Shown here: positions 40,152 to 47,433 of the stretch, piece after piece
How positions within the stretch are numbered: the stretch's first letter is position 1
How the letters are laid out: the number at the start of each line of letters is the position of its first letter
Source of the DNA: JALZEG01 sp036258555
GTDB lineage: Bacteria > Actinomycetota > CADDZG01 > WHSQ01
Length of the DNA stretch: 47,433 bases
Assembly: GCA_036258555.1 (NCBI GenBank)
Contig: DATADL010000049.1
Span: 1-47,433, forward strand
Reading direction: 5' to 3'
Notes under the pieces: model-generated
The model's input: the letters and a program-made list of their open reading frames with translations, nothing else
Database searches by the model: none
What the model was told of the DNA's origin: nothing
Made by a program: the position numbers and the translations under genes

Positions 40152-41207
40152 ATGCTGCCCGGCATGGCTGCGCGGGCACCGGAGCGACTCTCTGCGGGCG
40201 CGGTGTTCCGCAACGTCTTCGTGGTCGCGTCGGCGCTGCTGCTCATCTACTGCGTGTACCTGTTGCGCAGCCTGCTCATGCTCGTGTTCATCGCCCTGTT
40301 CCTCGCGGTGGGGATGGACCCGGCCATACGCCGCCTGCAGGGGTGGGGGATGAAGAGGGGGCAGGCCGTCGCCACCATCCTCCTCGGGATCGTGGGGTTC
40401 CTCGCCGCCTTCTTCGCCGCCGTCGTGCCGCCGCTGGTCGAGCAGGTGACCGAGTTCGCCACGAACCTGCCCGAGTACGTGCGGGACCTCGCGGAGAACA
40501 ACGAGCGAGTACGCGAGTACGTCTCGGAGCAGAACATCGCCGAGCGCCTGCAGGACGCGACGCGCGACATCCCGGCACAGATCGGAAGCTCGTTCGGCAC
40601 CGTGCTGGGCGTCGCGGGGTCCGTGCTCGCGAGCATCTTCAACACGATCACCGTCCTCGTGCTCACGATCTACTTCTCGTTGAGCTTCAGCAGGATCCGC
40701 GAGGGAAGCCTCAGGCTGATCCCGCAGAGCAAACGCGAGCGCGTGCAGAGCATCCTGGACCCGATCCTGACGAAGATAGGCGGCTACATCGCCGGCAACG
40801 TCGTGATCTCGATCGTGGCCGGCGTCGTGTCGTTCGCGTTCCTCGCCATCGCGGGAGTGCCGTTCCCGGTCGCTCTCGCGCTGTGGGTCGCGATCGCCGA
40901 CCTCATACCGCTCGTCGGCGCCACTCTGGGCGCGGTCCCAGCCGTGATCGTCGCCTTCTTCGACTCGCTGCCGACCGGGATCGCGACGCTCGCGTTCTTC
41001 GCCGTCTACCAGCAGCTCGAGAACTACGTCGTCGCGCCGCGCGTGATGACGAAGGCCGTCGACCTGTCGCCCGCAGCCGTGCTCGTGTCGGCGCTCGCCG
41101 GCGCCGGTCTCCTGGGGGTACCGGGCGTCTTGATGGCCATCCCCGCCGCCGCGGCGATCAAGCTGATCTCGAACGAGATCCTCGTGCCCTGGGCCGAGAA
41201 GGCCTAG
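40152..41207 (+). CDS. AI-2E family transporter
   Basis: A 351-residue membrane protein with about eight helices. The family signature is present in the C-terminal half (ISIVAGVVSFAFLAIAGVPF, then LWVAIADLIPLVGATLGAVPA) together with YQQLENYVVAPRVM. A soluble stretch near residues 100-160 is helical and acidic. The family was named for autoinducer-2 export but also includes sodium/proton antiporters; substrate unknown. ATG 40152 or 40164 may start it. It follows the response regulator by 6 bases. Confidence 0.9.
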   Translation: MLPGMAARAPERLSAGAVFRNVFVVASALLLIYCVYLLRSLLMLVFIALFLAVGMDPAIRRLQGWGMKRGQAVATILLGIVGFLAAFFAAVVPPLVEQVTEFATNLPEYVRDLAENNERVREYVSEQNIAERLQDATRDIPAQIGSSFGTVLGVAGSVLASIFNTITVLVLTIYFSLSFSRIREGSLRLIPQSKRERVQSILDPILTKIGGYIAGNVVISIVAGVVSFAFLAIAGVPFPVALALWVAIADLIPLVGATLGAVPAVIVAFFDSLPTGIATLAFFAVYQQLENYVVAPRVMTKAVDLSPAAVLVSALAGAGLLGVPGVLMAIPAAAAIKLISNEILVPWAEKA

Positions 41208-41974
41208 CGCCGCGCGACGAAGAGCGACTGTGCGCTGCGCCCGACCGGCCCGCGCGCGTCGTGGAGGGCGGCGGACGTGAGCCCCACGCCCGACGGCTCC
41301 GGGACCGTGACGGCGTCGAGGCATACCCACTCGCCCTCTAGCGGCCGGTGCAGGTGGACGGTCAGGTCGGGGTTGACGTACATCCACCGCTCGAAGTCCA
41401 GCGCGCCCGAGATGCCGCTCGCGGAGTCCGCGGCGGTCAGCACGCGCTGCAGGGGCGTCGGCTCCTCGCCTTCGACGAGCGGCATCCTCATGCGCAACCA
41501 CGCGACCGCGGGGCCGGGGTCGAAGAACGACCCGCTCACGAAGCGCCACTCCATCGCGGCGATGTAGTCGGTCTCCTTCCGGCCCCCGAAGAGATCGGGG
41601 AGGTCGTCCGGCGGAGAGGGCGTATCCGCTGCGGGGTCTGGGGGGATGTCGAGCTCGGCCGTGCGGATCGCCCATGCGCTCGCCGTCATCACGATCTCGT
41701 CTCCCGCCGTCAGCCGCGCTTCCAGGAGCGCGACCCTGCGGCCGGGGCGCACGGTCCGGGCCTCGACCCGGACCTCCGTGATGGGGACCGGCCGCAGGAT
41801 CTCCGACGTGACGCGAGCGACGTGCGAGCCGTCCGGGGCCAGGGCCTCGATCGCACGAGCGAGGAGCGCCGCCGGCGGACCGGCGTGCTGCGCGTCCGGC
41901 CCCCACGGCCCGGTGGTCCACGGCGTGGAGTGGAAGAGCCCGTCTGCGAGCGGGACGTAGAAGACTCGGCTCAC
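41204..41974 (-). CDS. Double-hotdog thioesterase-family protein
   Basis: A 256-residue protein of the TesB-like thioesterase family: LFHSTPWTTGPWGPDAQHAG and PPAALLARAIE in the first hotdog, IPITEVRV-type strands and WRFVSGSF in the linker, SGISGALDFERWMYVNPDLTVHLHRPLEGEWV in the second. Such proteins hydrolyse acyl-CoA; chain length is unknown. GTG 41974 overlaps the TGA of the DUF488 gene (GTGA, 41971-41974). The stop overlaps the AI-2E stop by a few bases. Confidence 0.85.
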   Translation of the reverse strand: MSRVFYVPLADGLFHSTPWTTGPWGPDAQHAGPPAALLARAIEALAPDGSHVARVTSEILRPVPITEVRVEARTVRPGRRVALLEARLTAGDEIVMTASAWAIRTAELDIPPDPAADTPSPPDDLPDLFGGRKETDYIAAMEWRFVSGSFFDPGPAVAWLRMRMPLVEGEEPTPLQRVLTAADSASGISGALDFERWMYVNPDLTVHLHRPLEGEWVCLDAVTVPEPSGVGLTSAALHDARGPVGRSAQSLFVARR

Positions 41975-42522
41975 AGCGGCAGCTCCGGAGTGGCTCCGAC
42001 ATCGTAGACCGGGTAGCCGTCGTCGCCGAGTCGAGCGGCCTCGTTTACCGGATGCGGTGTGGAGTTCCCCGGTTGGACGAGGTGTACGACCTCGACGCCC
42101 CGCAGCACCAGGGCGTCCGCGATCAGCCGCCGGTGGCAGCGCCACCACAGCGTCTCCGCGCACATCACCGCGAGCCTGACGCCGGAGCGGGCCTCGGTCT
42201 CGATGCGTTCGAGCGCGGCGCGGAAGACGGGCGTGTCCATGTGGTCGGCGTAGCCGGCGAACGCGTCGTTGCGCCAGGCGGGGTGGCGGGACCCGCTGCG
42301 GTCGCGGGACCGGCGTCCTCCGAGCTCCTCGCCGCGCCACTCGTAGGCGACGCCGAGCGCGGGGAGGGACTCCGCCAGCGCCTCGCGGGCGAAGTGTGGA
42401 TGCCGGCGCGACCCCGGGAACCTGCGGACGTCCACGAGCAGGCCGACGCCGGCGGAGGCGAGGAGGGCCGCGAGCTCTTCGGTCGCGCGCGTGCCGTGGC
42501 CGACGGTGAAGACGGGCTCCAC
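41971..42522 (-). CDS. DUF488 family protein
   Basis: A 183-residue protein with DUF488 hallmarks: FTVGHGTRATEELAALL, VDVRRFPGSRRHPHF, YEWRGEELGG and MCAETLWWRCHRRLIAD. Function is unknown; the invariant Cys/His suggests metal or thiol chemistry. It is coupled to the downstream thioesterase gene and follows the CsaA-like gene by 4 bases, so the three form an operon. Confidence 0.88.
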   Translation of the reverse strand: MEPVFTVGHGTRATEELAALLASAGVGLLVDVRRFPGSRRHPHFAREALAESLPALGVAYEWRGEELGGRRSRDRSGSRHPAWRNDAFAGYADHMDTPVFRAALERIETEARSGVRLAVMCAETLWWRCHRRLIADALVLRGVEVVHLVQPGNSTPHPVNEAARLGDDGYPVYDVGATPELPL

Positions 42523-42526
42523 CGCG

Positions 42527-42922
42527 TCAGGCGATCGGCGCGCCGGGTCGGACCGAGTCCTCGAGCTGCAGGAGCCGGACCGTGCCGTCGGGGTCGAGCG
42601 CGCCGAGGATCAGGAACTCGCTCTTGAACCCGGCGATCCTGCGCGTCCCGAGGTTGACGGCGCCGACGACCATGCGCCCGTGCAGCTCCTCGGCCGTGTA
42701 GTTCTTGATCTTGGCGCTCGTCGTGAGGACGCCGACGAGGGGGCCGAAGTCGACCGAGACCTTCCACGACGGCGCCCGGGCCTCGGGGAAGTCCTCCACC
42801 GACACGACGCGGCCGGCCCTCATGTCGACGGCGAAGAAGCCGTCGGCGCCGACCTCGTCCTTGAGGGGGAGCTTCTCGGGAGCGTACGGCTGGGTCTCGG
42901 GATCGAGCGAGTGCTGGGTCAT
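42527..42922 (-). CDS. CsaA-like tRNA-binding domain protein
   Basis: A 131-residue OB-fold protein of the CsaA/tRNA-binding (EMAP-II/ARC1-like) family: FFAVDMRAGRVVSVEDFPEARAPSWKV, QSAKI-like TTSAKIKNYT, MVVGAVNLGTRRIAGFKSEFLILGA. In Bacillus, CsaA is a secretion-linked chaperone; related domains bind tRNA. The first of the three-gene minus operon; divergent from fpg with 31 bases between starts. Confidence 0.88.
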   Translation of the reverse strand: MTQHSLDPETQPYAPEKLPLKDEVGADGFFAVDMRAGRVVSVEDFPEARAPSWKVSVDFGPLVGVLTTSAKIKNYTAEELHGRMVVGAVNLGTRRIAGFKSEFLILGALDPDGTVRLLQLEDSVRPGAPIA

Positions 42923-42953
42923 GACGCGACTCTACGGGGCTACGCTCGGCGTC

Positions 42954-43757
42954 GTGCCGGAGCTGCCCGAGGTCGAGTCCGTCCGCCGTCAGCTGGACCC
43001 CGAGCTGTCGGGCCGCCGCGCGGTGGACGTGTGGATCGACCCGCATCCCGCGATCCCGAGGGAGTTCCAGGACGTCGAGCGGCTCGCGGGACGGACGATA
43101 GAGTCAGTCGGCCGGCGGGGGAAGTTCCTGATCGCACCACTCGACGAAGGGCTCGAGCTCGTCATGCACCTCGGGATGACGGGCTCGTTCCGGTTCGACG
43201 TCCGCGACGACTACGCGCGGGCGACGGTGTCCCTCGACGACGGCCGCACGCTCGTGTTCCGCGACGTGCGCCGGTTCGGCCGGATGGCCGTGGTGCCGGC
43301 GGGCGACTACCGAGCGCTCCCGACGCTCGCGAAGCTCGGCCCCGAGCCGTTGTCCGACGATTTCGACCCCGAGCGTTTCGCCGCCGACCTCGCGCGGACG
43401 ACGTCGCCGGTCAAGCCGTTCCTGTTGAGCCAGCGGCCCGTCGCGGGCGTGGGCAACATCTACGCGGACGAGGCCCTGTGGGTGGCGCGGATCAACCCTC
43501 GCTCGCGCTCGGTCGGCGCGGCCCGGGCGCGCGCCCTGCACGGCGCGATCAGGGAGGTCCTCGCCGGCGCGATCGAGCGCGAGGGCACGACGTTCTCGGA
43601 CTACCGGATGGTCAACGGCGAGTCCGGGCGGAACGCAGGGTTCCTGATCGCGTACGGACGGGCGGGGACGCCCTGTCCCCGCTGCGGGACGCCGCTGCGG
43701 AAGATCGTGCTCGGGGGCCGCGGGACGACGTACTGCCCAGCCTGTCAGAGACGCTAG
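42954..43757 (+). CDS. Formamidopyrimidine-DNA glycosylase/endonuclease VIII family (Fpg/Nei)
   Basis: A 267-residue base-excision glycosylase. GTG 42954 gives the required N-terminus M-P-E-L-P-E: Pro2 is the Schiff-base nucleophile and Glu3 the catalytic acid. Lys57 (RRGKFL) is the conserved DNA-binding lysine. The H2TH region has VAGVGNIYADEALW, and the C-terminal zinc finger has C241, C244, C261 and C264. FSDYRMVNGESG precedes it. It removes oxidised purines or pyrimidines; Fpg versus Nei specificity is not decided here. Confidence 0.93.
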   Translation: MPELPEVESVRRQLDPELSGRRAVDVWIDPHPAIPREFQDVERLAGRTIESVGRRGKFLIAPLDEGLELVMHLGMTGSFRFDVRDDYARATVSLDDGRTLVFRDVRRFGRMAVVPAGDYRALPTLAKLGPEPLSDDFDPERFAADLARTTSPVKPFLLSQRPVAGVGNIYADEALWVARINPRSRSVGAARARALHGAIREVLAGAIEREGTTFSDYRMVNGESGRNAGFLIAYGRAGTPCPRCGTPLRKIVLGGRGTTYCPACQRR

Positions 43758-43771
43758 ACGACGGAGGCTCG

Positions 43772-44158
43772 ATGAAGCTCACGCACGTGCGGTTGCTCAC
43801 GGACGACGTCGCGAGGCTCGTCGCGTTCTACCGCGACCTGCTCGGGCTCGAGGTCACGCTCGACGCCGGCGACGGCGTCTACTGCGAGCTCCGTGCCGGG
43901 AACGCGATCCTCGGCGTCTTCCGGCGCGACCTGATGGACCAGATGATCGGGTCGGGGCTGGCCCCGGCGGGGCGAAGCGACGCGGTCGCGCTCACGTTCC
44001 AGGTCGACGACGTGGACGAAGCGGCGCGGGCCGTGCGCGAGCGCGGCGCAGAGCTCGTGAGCGAGCCGGCAGACTACGAGGTGGCGTTCCTGCGGGTCGC
44101 GCACCTGCGTGACCCGGACGGGAACCTGGTCGAGTTGAACGCACCGCTCCGTGGGTAG
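43772..44158 (+). CDS. VOC-family (glyoxalase-fold) protein
   Basis: A 128-residue single VOC protein: LTHVRLLTDDVARLVAFYRDLLGLEV at the start, FQVDDVDEAARAVRERGAELVSEP in the middle and LRDPDGNLVELNAPL at the end. The metal site residues (His5-like and Glu near the C-terminus) are in place. It may be a lactoylglutathione-lyase-like or bleomycin-resistance-like protein; substrate unknown. ATG 43772 follows ACGGAGG. It is 14 bases after fpg and probably co-transcribed. Confidence 0.88.
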   Translation: MKLTHVRLLTDDVARLVAFYRDLLGLEVTLDAGDGVYCELRAGNAILGVFRRDLMDQMIGSGLAPAGRSDAVALTFQVDDVDEAARAVRERGAELVSEPADYEVAFLRVAHLRDPDGNLVELNAPLRG

Positions 44159-44167
44159 AACGGCGGC

Positions 44168-45292
44168 ATGAGGAAGCTGGCAGCGATGCTCGCGGGTCTT
44201 CTCGTGGCGGGCGCGTCCGTCCCGGCGCTGGCCGCGGAGTCGTGCGGGGGCAGGCGCGCGACGATCGTCGGGAGCGCGCAGGCGGACAGGATCTCGGGGA
44301 CGAAGTTCGCCGACGTCATCTCGGGCCTCGGCGGGACGGACGTGATCGAGTCCCTCGGCGGCGACGACTACGTCTGCGGCGGAGAGGGCAACGACAAGAT
44401 CAACGTCGGGAACGGTCACGACAACGCCTGGGGCCAGGGCGGCAGGGACACGATGCAGGGCGGACGCGGCGACGACCGCCTCGACGGCGGCGGTGACGCC
44501 GACACCGCGAGCTACAAGGGCTCCGACACGCCGGTCGACGCGAACCTCTCGATCCGTTCCGCGATCGGCGAGGGCGCCGACGCGCTCGTCGACGTCGAGC
44601 GGCTGATCGGCTCGGCCCACGGCGACACGCTCACCGGCGACGAGGGGAAGAACTCGATCACGGGGCTCGGTGGACCGGACCGCATCGAGGGCCTCGGCGG
44701 CCCGGACATCCAGAAGTCCGGGATCGGCGACGACCGGATCCACGGAGGCGACGGTACGGACTCGCACTACGGGGGGCCGGGCGACGACTTCATGGACGGA
44801 GGCGACGGAGCCGACACGCCGTCGTTCAAGTTCTCGCGGGATCCGGTGACCGTGGACGTCGCCGAGGGGTCTGCGACCGGCGAGGGCGAGGACACGTTCA
44901 TCAACATGGAGATCGTCGCGGGCTCGCGCCACGGCGACACGTTCCTCGGCGACGAGACCCGCAACACGTTCTACCCGCTCGGGGGGGACGACACCGTGGA
45001 CGGCGGCGAGGGATTCGACTTCGTCGTGTACGTGCAGTCCCCGGCGGCGGTCCTCGTGGACCTCCTCGCCGGGACCGCATCGGGGGGGGAGGGAGACGAC
45101 GCGCTGGCCTCCATCGAGGGCGCGGTGGGGACCGCGTACGACGACGAGCTCTACGGAGACGACCTCGACAACTCTCTGTACGGCGTGGGGGGCGACGACA
45201 CGCTGGACGGCCGCGGGGGGTCCGACTTCCTCAGCGGGGGGCCCGACACCGACTCGTGCACGAACGGCGAGGACCTCGACACCTGCGAGTGA
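44168..45292 (+). CDS. Secreted RTX-like calcium-binding repeat protein (smaller paralogue)
   Basis: A 374-residue protein: signal peptide 1-23 (MRKLAAMLAGLLVAGASVPALA), then hemolysin-type nonapeptide repeats (GGDDYVCGGEGND, GRGDDRLDGGGDAD, GGDDTLDGRGGSD) with recurrent linkers such as DVAEGSATGEGEDTFINMEIV. Two cysteines near the start (SCGG, VCGG) and the C-terminal SCTNGEDLDTCE parallel the large protein at 31145-33583. No catalytic domain. It follows the VOC gene by 9 bases and ends at a bidirectional terminator. Confidence 0.9.
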   Translation: MRKLAAMLAGLLVAGASVPALAAESCGGRRATIVGSAQADRISGTKFADVISGLGGTDVIESLGGDDYVCGGEGNDKINVGNGHDNAWGQGGRDTMQGGRGDDRLDGGGDADTASYKGSDTPVDANLSIRSAIGEGADALVDVERLIGSAHGDTLTGDEGKNSITGLGGPDRIEGLGGPDIQKSGIGDDRIHGGDGTDSHYGGPGDDFMDGGDGADTPSFKFSRDPVTVDVAEGSATGEGEDTFINMEIVAGSRHGDTFLGDETRNTFYPLGGDDTVDGGEGFDFVVYVQSPAAVLVDLLAGTASGGEGDDALASIEGAVGTAYDDELYGDDLDNSLYGVGGDDTLDGRGGSDFLSGGPDTDSCTNGEDLDTCE

Positions 45293-45304
45293 GAACGAGA
45301 AAAC

Positions 45305-45323
45305 CCCGGGCGCATCGCCCGGG
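45305..45323. terminator. Bidirectional hairpin terminator
   Basis: CCCGGGCG (45305-45312) and CGCCCGGG (45316-45323) form a perfect 8-bp stem around CAT, preceded by AAAA and followed by ACTCTCTCTC. It lies 12 bases after the RTX-like stop and 23 bases from the convergent 3' end of the secreted-protein gene, so it can serve both strands. Confidence 0.75.
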
Positions 45324-45346
45324 ACTCTCTCTCGGTTCCGTGTTGG

Positions 45347-45814
45347 CTACTTGACGCCCTTGCCCGCCATGTAGCTGAAGCTTCCGTTCGTGCCCTCGGT
45401 CATGCACACGAAGGCGATGGGGTAGCCCGCGGGGACGGTGCCGGCCTCGCCGCCCGGGCCCGGGGTCTCGTAGGGGTAGTTCGCGGGGGCGGTCGACGGG
45501 TCGGTGGCGTCGCCCATATCGGCGTAGAACGAGATGTCCATGCCGACGCCGCTGCCGGCCTCGAGCTTGAACTTCTTGCCTACGGTGCCGGGGTCGACGT
45601 CGAAGGTGTAGCCGACGACGCCGTTCGGGCCGCCGGCCGAGAGAAGGGCTCGCTGGGTCCTGTAGACGCAGGTGGCCGCGGCGTTGCCGCCCTGCGGGAC
45701 GGTGATCGTCCCCTCGACGTGCTGGTGGGCGGCCTTCTTCTTGGCGCCGAACGCCGACTGCACTGGGGCGGCGACGAGGACGGCGGTAGCGACGGCTGCG
45801 ACGAGCTTCTTCAT
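45347..45814 (-). CDS. Secreted protein, unknown function
   Basis: A 155-residue exported protein: signal peptide MKKLVAAVATAVLVAAPVQSAFG, then KKKAAHQHVEGTITVPQGG and a beta-sandwich-like domain (GVVGYTFDVDPGTVGKKFKL; GMDISFYADMG) with two cysteines (ATCVYR, FVCMTEG) that probably pair. Glycine/proline-rich loops follow. No family recognised. ATG 45814 has AGGTGGAG upstream. It is isolated and ends at the shared terminator. Confidence 0.75.
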   Translation of the reverse strand: MKKLVAAVATAVLVAAPVQSAFGAKKKAAHQHVEGTITVPQGGNAAATCVYRTQRALLSAGGPNGVVGYTFDVDPGTVGKKFKLEAGSGVGMDISFYADMGDATDPSTAPANYPYETPGPGGEAGTVPAGYPIAFVCMTEGTNGSFSYMAGKGVK

Positions 45815-45950
45815 GTCTCCACCTCTGATGTCGTGGGGGGGTACTAGGGGGAGGTTCGCCGCGGCGGGGGCCGGTCCTGCGGGGGCCGGCGCGGCTCGCG
45901 GAGCCACGAGGTATGTCCGGTTTTCGCCTCGAAAGAACCCTGGGCAGGGA
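45815..45950. other. Spacer between secreted-protein gene and HEPN gene
   Basis: Contains a GGCTC-GCG-GAGCC hairpin at 45893-45905, about 46 bases after the HEPN stop, which might end that operon. CCGGCCCCCGC occurs twice in tandem on the minus strand. It should hold the promoter of the 155-residue gene, but no clear -35/-10 pair was seen. Confidence 0.35.
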
Positions 45951-46655
45951 TCATCCCCGGTGCTCCAGAGACGAGGCGCCGATCCGCGCATCGACCGCGT
46001 TCAAGAGCTTCTGCGAAACCGCGAAGATGCTGTTGGTCGCACCAACCATGTCCTTCTTCTTGCGTGGCCGCCGGTTGCGGTTCACCTGCGCAAGATCCAC
46101 GTCCATTTCGTGGATGATCTGGTTGCGAGCAGCGAACACACTCCGCAACGAGTCGACGTCGTCGACGATCTCGCGCGACGGGATGTCGAAGTGGGACGCA
46201 ACCTTGACCAGCTCCTCGTACGACTGGAGGCTTCCGGACGTGAGGTCGTAAACGAGTGTGCTGACGAGCGTTCCTCGAGGATCTCGATCGACCATGACGT
46301 CCGCGAGGAGCTGGTGAGCTTCTTTATCGCCCCGCCTTAGCCTTCGCTCGACGTGACTCTTCAGCATTTTCTCCGCGCCCTCCATATTGTCGATGACGCG
46401 AGGAAGCGCATCCTTGACGAGTTGCTTAGCGAGGGCATCCAACCCGGAGGAGCTGAAGATGACGGTGGCTCGGAGGAGGTCTTGTTCCTCGTCGGTAGGC
46501 GTTCCCTTGGCGTTGCGGTTCTTTCGAAGACTCTCGAACGCGTCGAGAAACGAGGAGGCCGCGTCATGGGCGTTACACAGGATCGTGAACGACGCGCTGC
46601 ACTCCCCGGCTCGTGGTCTTACCGGGTAATGACCGAACTTGGATGGCGACGTCAC
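45951..46655 (-). CDS. HEPN-domain protein with intact RNase motif
   Basis: A 234-residue mainly helical protein. It carries R177-N178-x3-H182 (FAARNQIIHEMD), the Rx4-6H catalytic signature of HEPN ribonucleases, on the expected penultimate helix. Earlier helices include ILCNAHDAASSFLDAFESLRK, VIFSSSGLDALAKQLVKDALP and the region about 113-125. A lysine/arginine patch (RNRRPRKKK) follows the motif. HEPN proteins are RNA-cleaving toxins of TA, abortive infection and CRISPR systems. GTG 46655 overlaps the TGA of the upstream repeat-protein gene (GTGA, 46652-46655), so the pair is coupled. GC content is clearly below that of neighbours, suggesting transfer. A later start is possible. Confidence 0.8.
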   Translation of the reverse strand: MTSPSKFGHYPVRPRAGECSASFTILCNAHDAASSFLDAFESLRKNRNAKGTPTDEEQDLLRATVIFSSSGLDALAKQLVKDALPRVIDNMEGAEKMLKSHVERRLRRGDKEAHQLLADVMVDRDPRGTLVSTLVYDLTSGSLQSYEELVKVASHFDIPSREIVDDVDSLRSVFAARNQIIHEMDVDLAQVNRNRRPRKKKDMVGATNSIFAVSQKLLNAVDARIGASSLEHRG

Positions 46656-46966
46656 GAAGCGAGTTCGTCGATGTCTTCGGCACCAGAAGGCAAGGGCGAA
46701 ACGCCCTGGTAGCCGGGATATCCCGGGTAACCCTGGTAGCCGGGGTAGCCGGGGTAGCCGGGGTACCCACGCTCCAGAACGTCCCTGATCCTGTAAAGGC
46801 GATCGCCCGGGAAGATCGTCCCTAGGTAACGACCGTCGGTATCGACTACGTAGTCGTCTTCCCAGGGTATCCAGCCGATCCACTCTCCGTCGGTGTCGTA
46901 AAGGAATCGCCCCACGCGAAAGGCGATCCACTCTCCGCCGGAATCAAATAGATACTGCATGAACAC
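46652..46966 (-). CDS. Beta-flower-like repeat protein with Gly-Tyr-Pro tail, partner of HEPN gene
   Basis: A 104-residue protein. Three similar units, YLFDSGGEWIA (5-15), LYDTDGEWIG (22-31) and YVVDTDGRYLG (39-49), with a less regular fourth (LYRIRDVLER), share a D-x-x-G-(E/R)-(W/Y)-(I/L)-(A/G) turn. This matches my recollection of the 4-fold beta-flower domain. Residues 67-88 are Gly-Tyr-Pro/Gln triplets, collagen-like but tyrosine-rich, then an acidic tail. GTG 46966 or ATG 46960 starts it. It is upstream of, and overlaps, the HEPN gene. As antitoxin, sensor or adaptor its role is unknown. Confidence 0.7.
   Translation of the reverse strand: MFMQYLFDSGGEWIAFRVGRFLYDTDGEWIGWIPWEDDYVVDTDGRYLGTIFPGDRLYRIRDVLERGYPGYPGYPGYQGYPGYPGYQGVSPLPSGAEDIDELAS
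46703..46768 (-). repeat. Tandem Gly-Tyr-Pro/Gln codon repeat
   Basis: On the minus strand 22 codons encode GYP or GYQ triplets, giving a tandem 9-base DNA repeat of the GGSTACCCG type (plus strand CGGGGTAGC). Such tracts can expand or contract by slippage. It lies inside the beta-flower-like gene and is not a CRISPR or satellite array. Confidence 0.8.
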
Positions 46967-47153
46967 AATTTACCGTTCTACGCGCGACGCGCTCTGTGGA
47001 GTGTGGCGCGTACTACACCGCCCTTCGTGCCATGCGCGGCGCCATAGGAGGACCCTTGCGAGGCCAGCTTTGTCCCGGCTCCGCCGGCTCGCGGACTCGT
47101 TGAGTCAGCGACCGTGATGCACGTGCGGGCGCGGCCCGTCGCCGGACGCTCGG
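46967..47153. other. Intergenic region upstream of the HEPN operon
   Basis: 187 bases between the HEPN operon start and the ABC transporter stop. AT-rich AGAACGGTAAATTGTG lies just before the GTG of the operon on the minus strand and may include a -10, but no -35 was recognised. No small gene, tRNA or clear terminator was seen. Confidence 0.4.
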
Positions 47154-47433
47154 TCACGGCCGCGCGCCGCGGGGGACCAGCGACTCGCCTTGCGACGCCA
47201 CCAGCTGCCAGTACCGGCCCCGCGCCGAGAGCAGCTCGTCGTGCGTCCCCCGCTCCACGAACCTCCCGTCCTCCATGACGAGGATGAGGTCTGCCTTCTC
47301 GACCGTGCTCAACCGGTGCGCTATCACGATCCGCGTGCAGCCGAGCTGCTCGAGGTTGCGGTGCACGACGCGCTCGGTCTCGACGTCGAGGTGGCTCGTC
47401 GCCTCGTCGAGCAGCAGGATCTTCGGGTCGTGG
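47154..47433 (-). CDS. ABC transporter ATPase, C-terminal part (cut by window end)
   Basis: The last 93 residues of an ATP-binding cassette protein run off the window. Visible are Walker B and the D-loop ILLLDEATSHLD, the H-loop IVIAHRLSTV, and the exporter-like tail ADLILVMEDGRFVERGTHDELL, ending at TGA 47154-47156. The pattern (AHRLSTV, VERGTHDELL) is that of half- or full-length exporters such as peptidase-containing or lipid/drug exporters. The N-terminal part is outside the window. Confidence 0.92.
   Translation of the reverse strand, partial: HDPKILLLDEATSHLDVETERVVHRNLEQLGCTRIVIAHRLSTVEKADLILVMEDGRFVERGTHDELLSARGRYWQLVASQGESLVPRGARP

Noticed and set aside
46703..46768. Possible CRISPR-like repeat
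   Set aside because: The 9-base units are contiguous with no spacers and encode Gly-Tyr-Pro in frame.

Overview
The window is a high-GC segment (roughly 70% by eye, GC-rich third codon positions) with short spacers and many GTGA/ATGA start-stop overlaps. Content points to an actinobacterium (Actinomycetota): an F420-type luciferase-like oxidoreductase, an MMPL transporter, a CGNR/ABATE regulator, an actinobacterial-type MalQ, SnoaL-like proteins and frequent GTG/TTG starts. A deep-branching class (Thermoleophilia- or Acidimicrobiia-like) seems likelier than Streptomyces or Mycobacterium, but that is inference. No rRNA, tRNA, CRISPR array, integrase or transposase was seen. Both ends look like contig cuts; the last gene is truncated.

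Layout. 1-2.4 kb: an exported protein coupled to a frameshifted PKD-domain gene, then a membrane-anchored tyrosine/dual-specificity phosphatase. 2.4-8 kb (minus strand): membrane protein, a PEP-utilizing phosphotransferase with rifampin-phosphotransferase-like domain order, GAF histidine kinase, small coiled-coil protein, AIM24 protein. 8-16 kb: a TauE/SafE exporter split into two half-genes; GT4 glycosyltransferase, methyltransferase and (alpha/alpha)6-barrel protein in one overlapping operon; methyltransferase plus LLM oxidoreductase; EamA exporter; CGNR regulator; VOC protein. 16-18.2 kb: a decayed acetyltransferase remnant, a cupredoxin coupled to a PQQ-type sugar dehydrogenase, and a 52-residue secreted peptide with a strong terminator. 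18.2-19.6 kb: a rearranged HicA/HicB toxin-antitoxin locus built around a winged-helix gene. 19.6-27 kb: flavin reductase, secreted protein, peptidoglycan amidase plus M14 carboxypeptidase, BNR propeller, SnoaL duplication protein, MMPL transporter. 26.8-27.7 kb: an XRE/nucleotidyltransferase pair with an AT-rich operator-like array. 27.8-33.8 kb: subtilase, DUF763, membrane protein, large RTX-like protein, a small SFPASDPP-tail protein. 33.9-37.5 kb: a MalQ/alpha-beta-hydrolase fusion and an ATP-dependent DNA ligase. 37.7-45.8 kb: PAS histidine kinase coupled to a CheY-like regulator, AI-2E transporter, thioesterase, DUF488, CsaA, Fpg, VOC protein, second RTX-like protein, secreted protein. 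45.95-47.0 kb: a compact low-GC two-gene operon of a repeat protein resembling 4-fold beta-flower domains and a HEPN protein with an intact RNxxxH motif. The window closes in an ABC transporter gene.

The best candidates for something undescribed are the beta-flower/HEPN operon, the scrambled hicA-wHTH/hicB locus and the XRE-nucleotidyltransferase pair with its operator array. All three are small and look like toxin-antitoxin or defence modules; the first two are visibly less GC-rich than their neighbours. Other unusual items are the MalQ-hydrolase fusion, the split TauE/SafE exporter, the Rph-like enzyme and the acetyltransferase relic.
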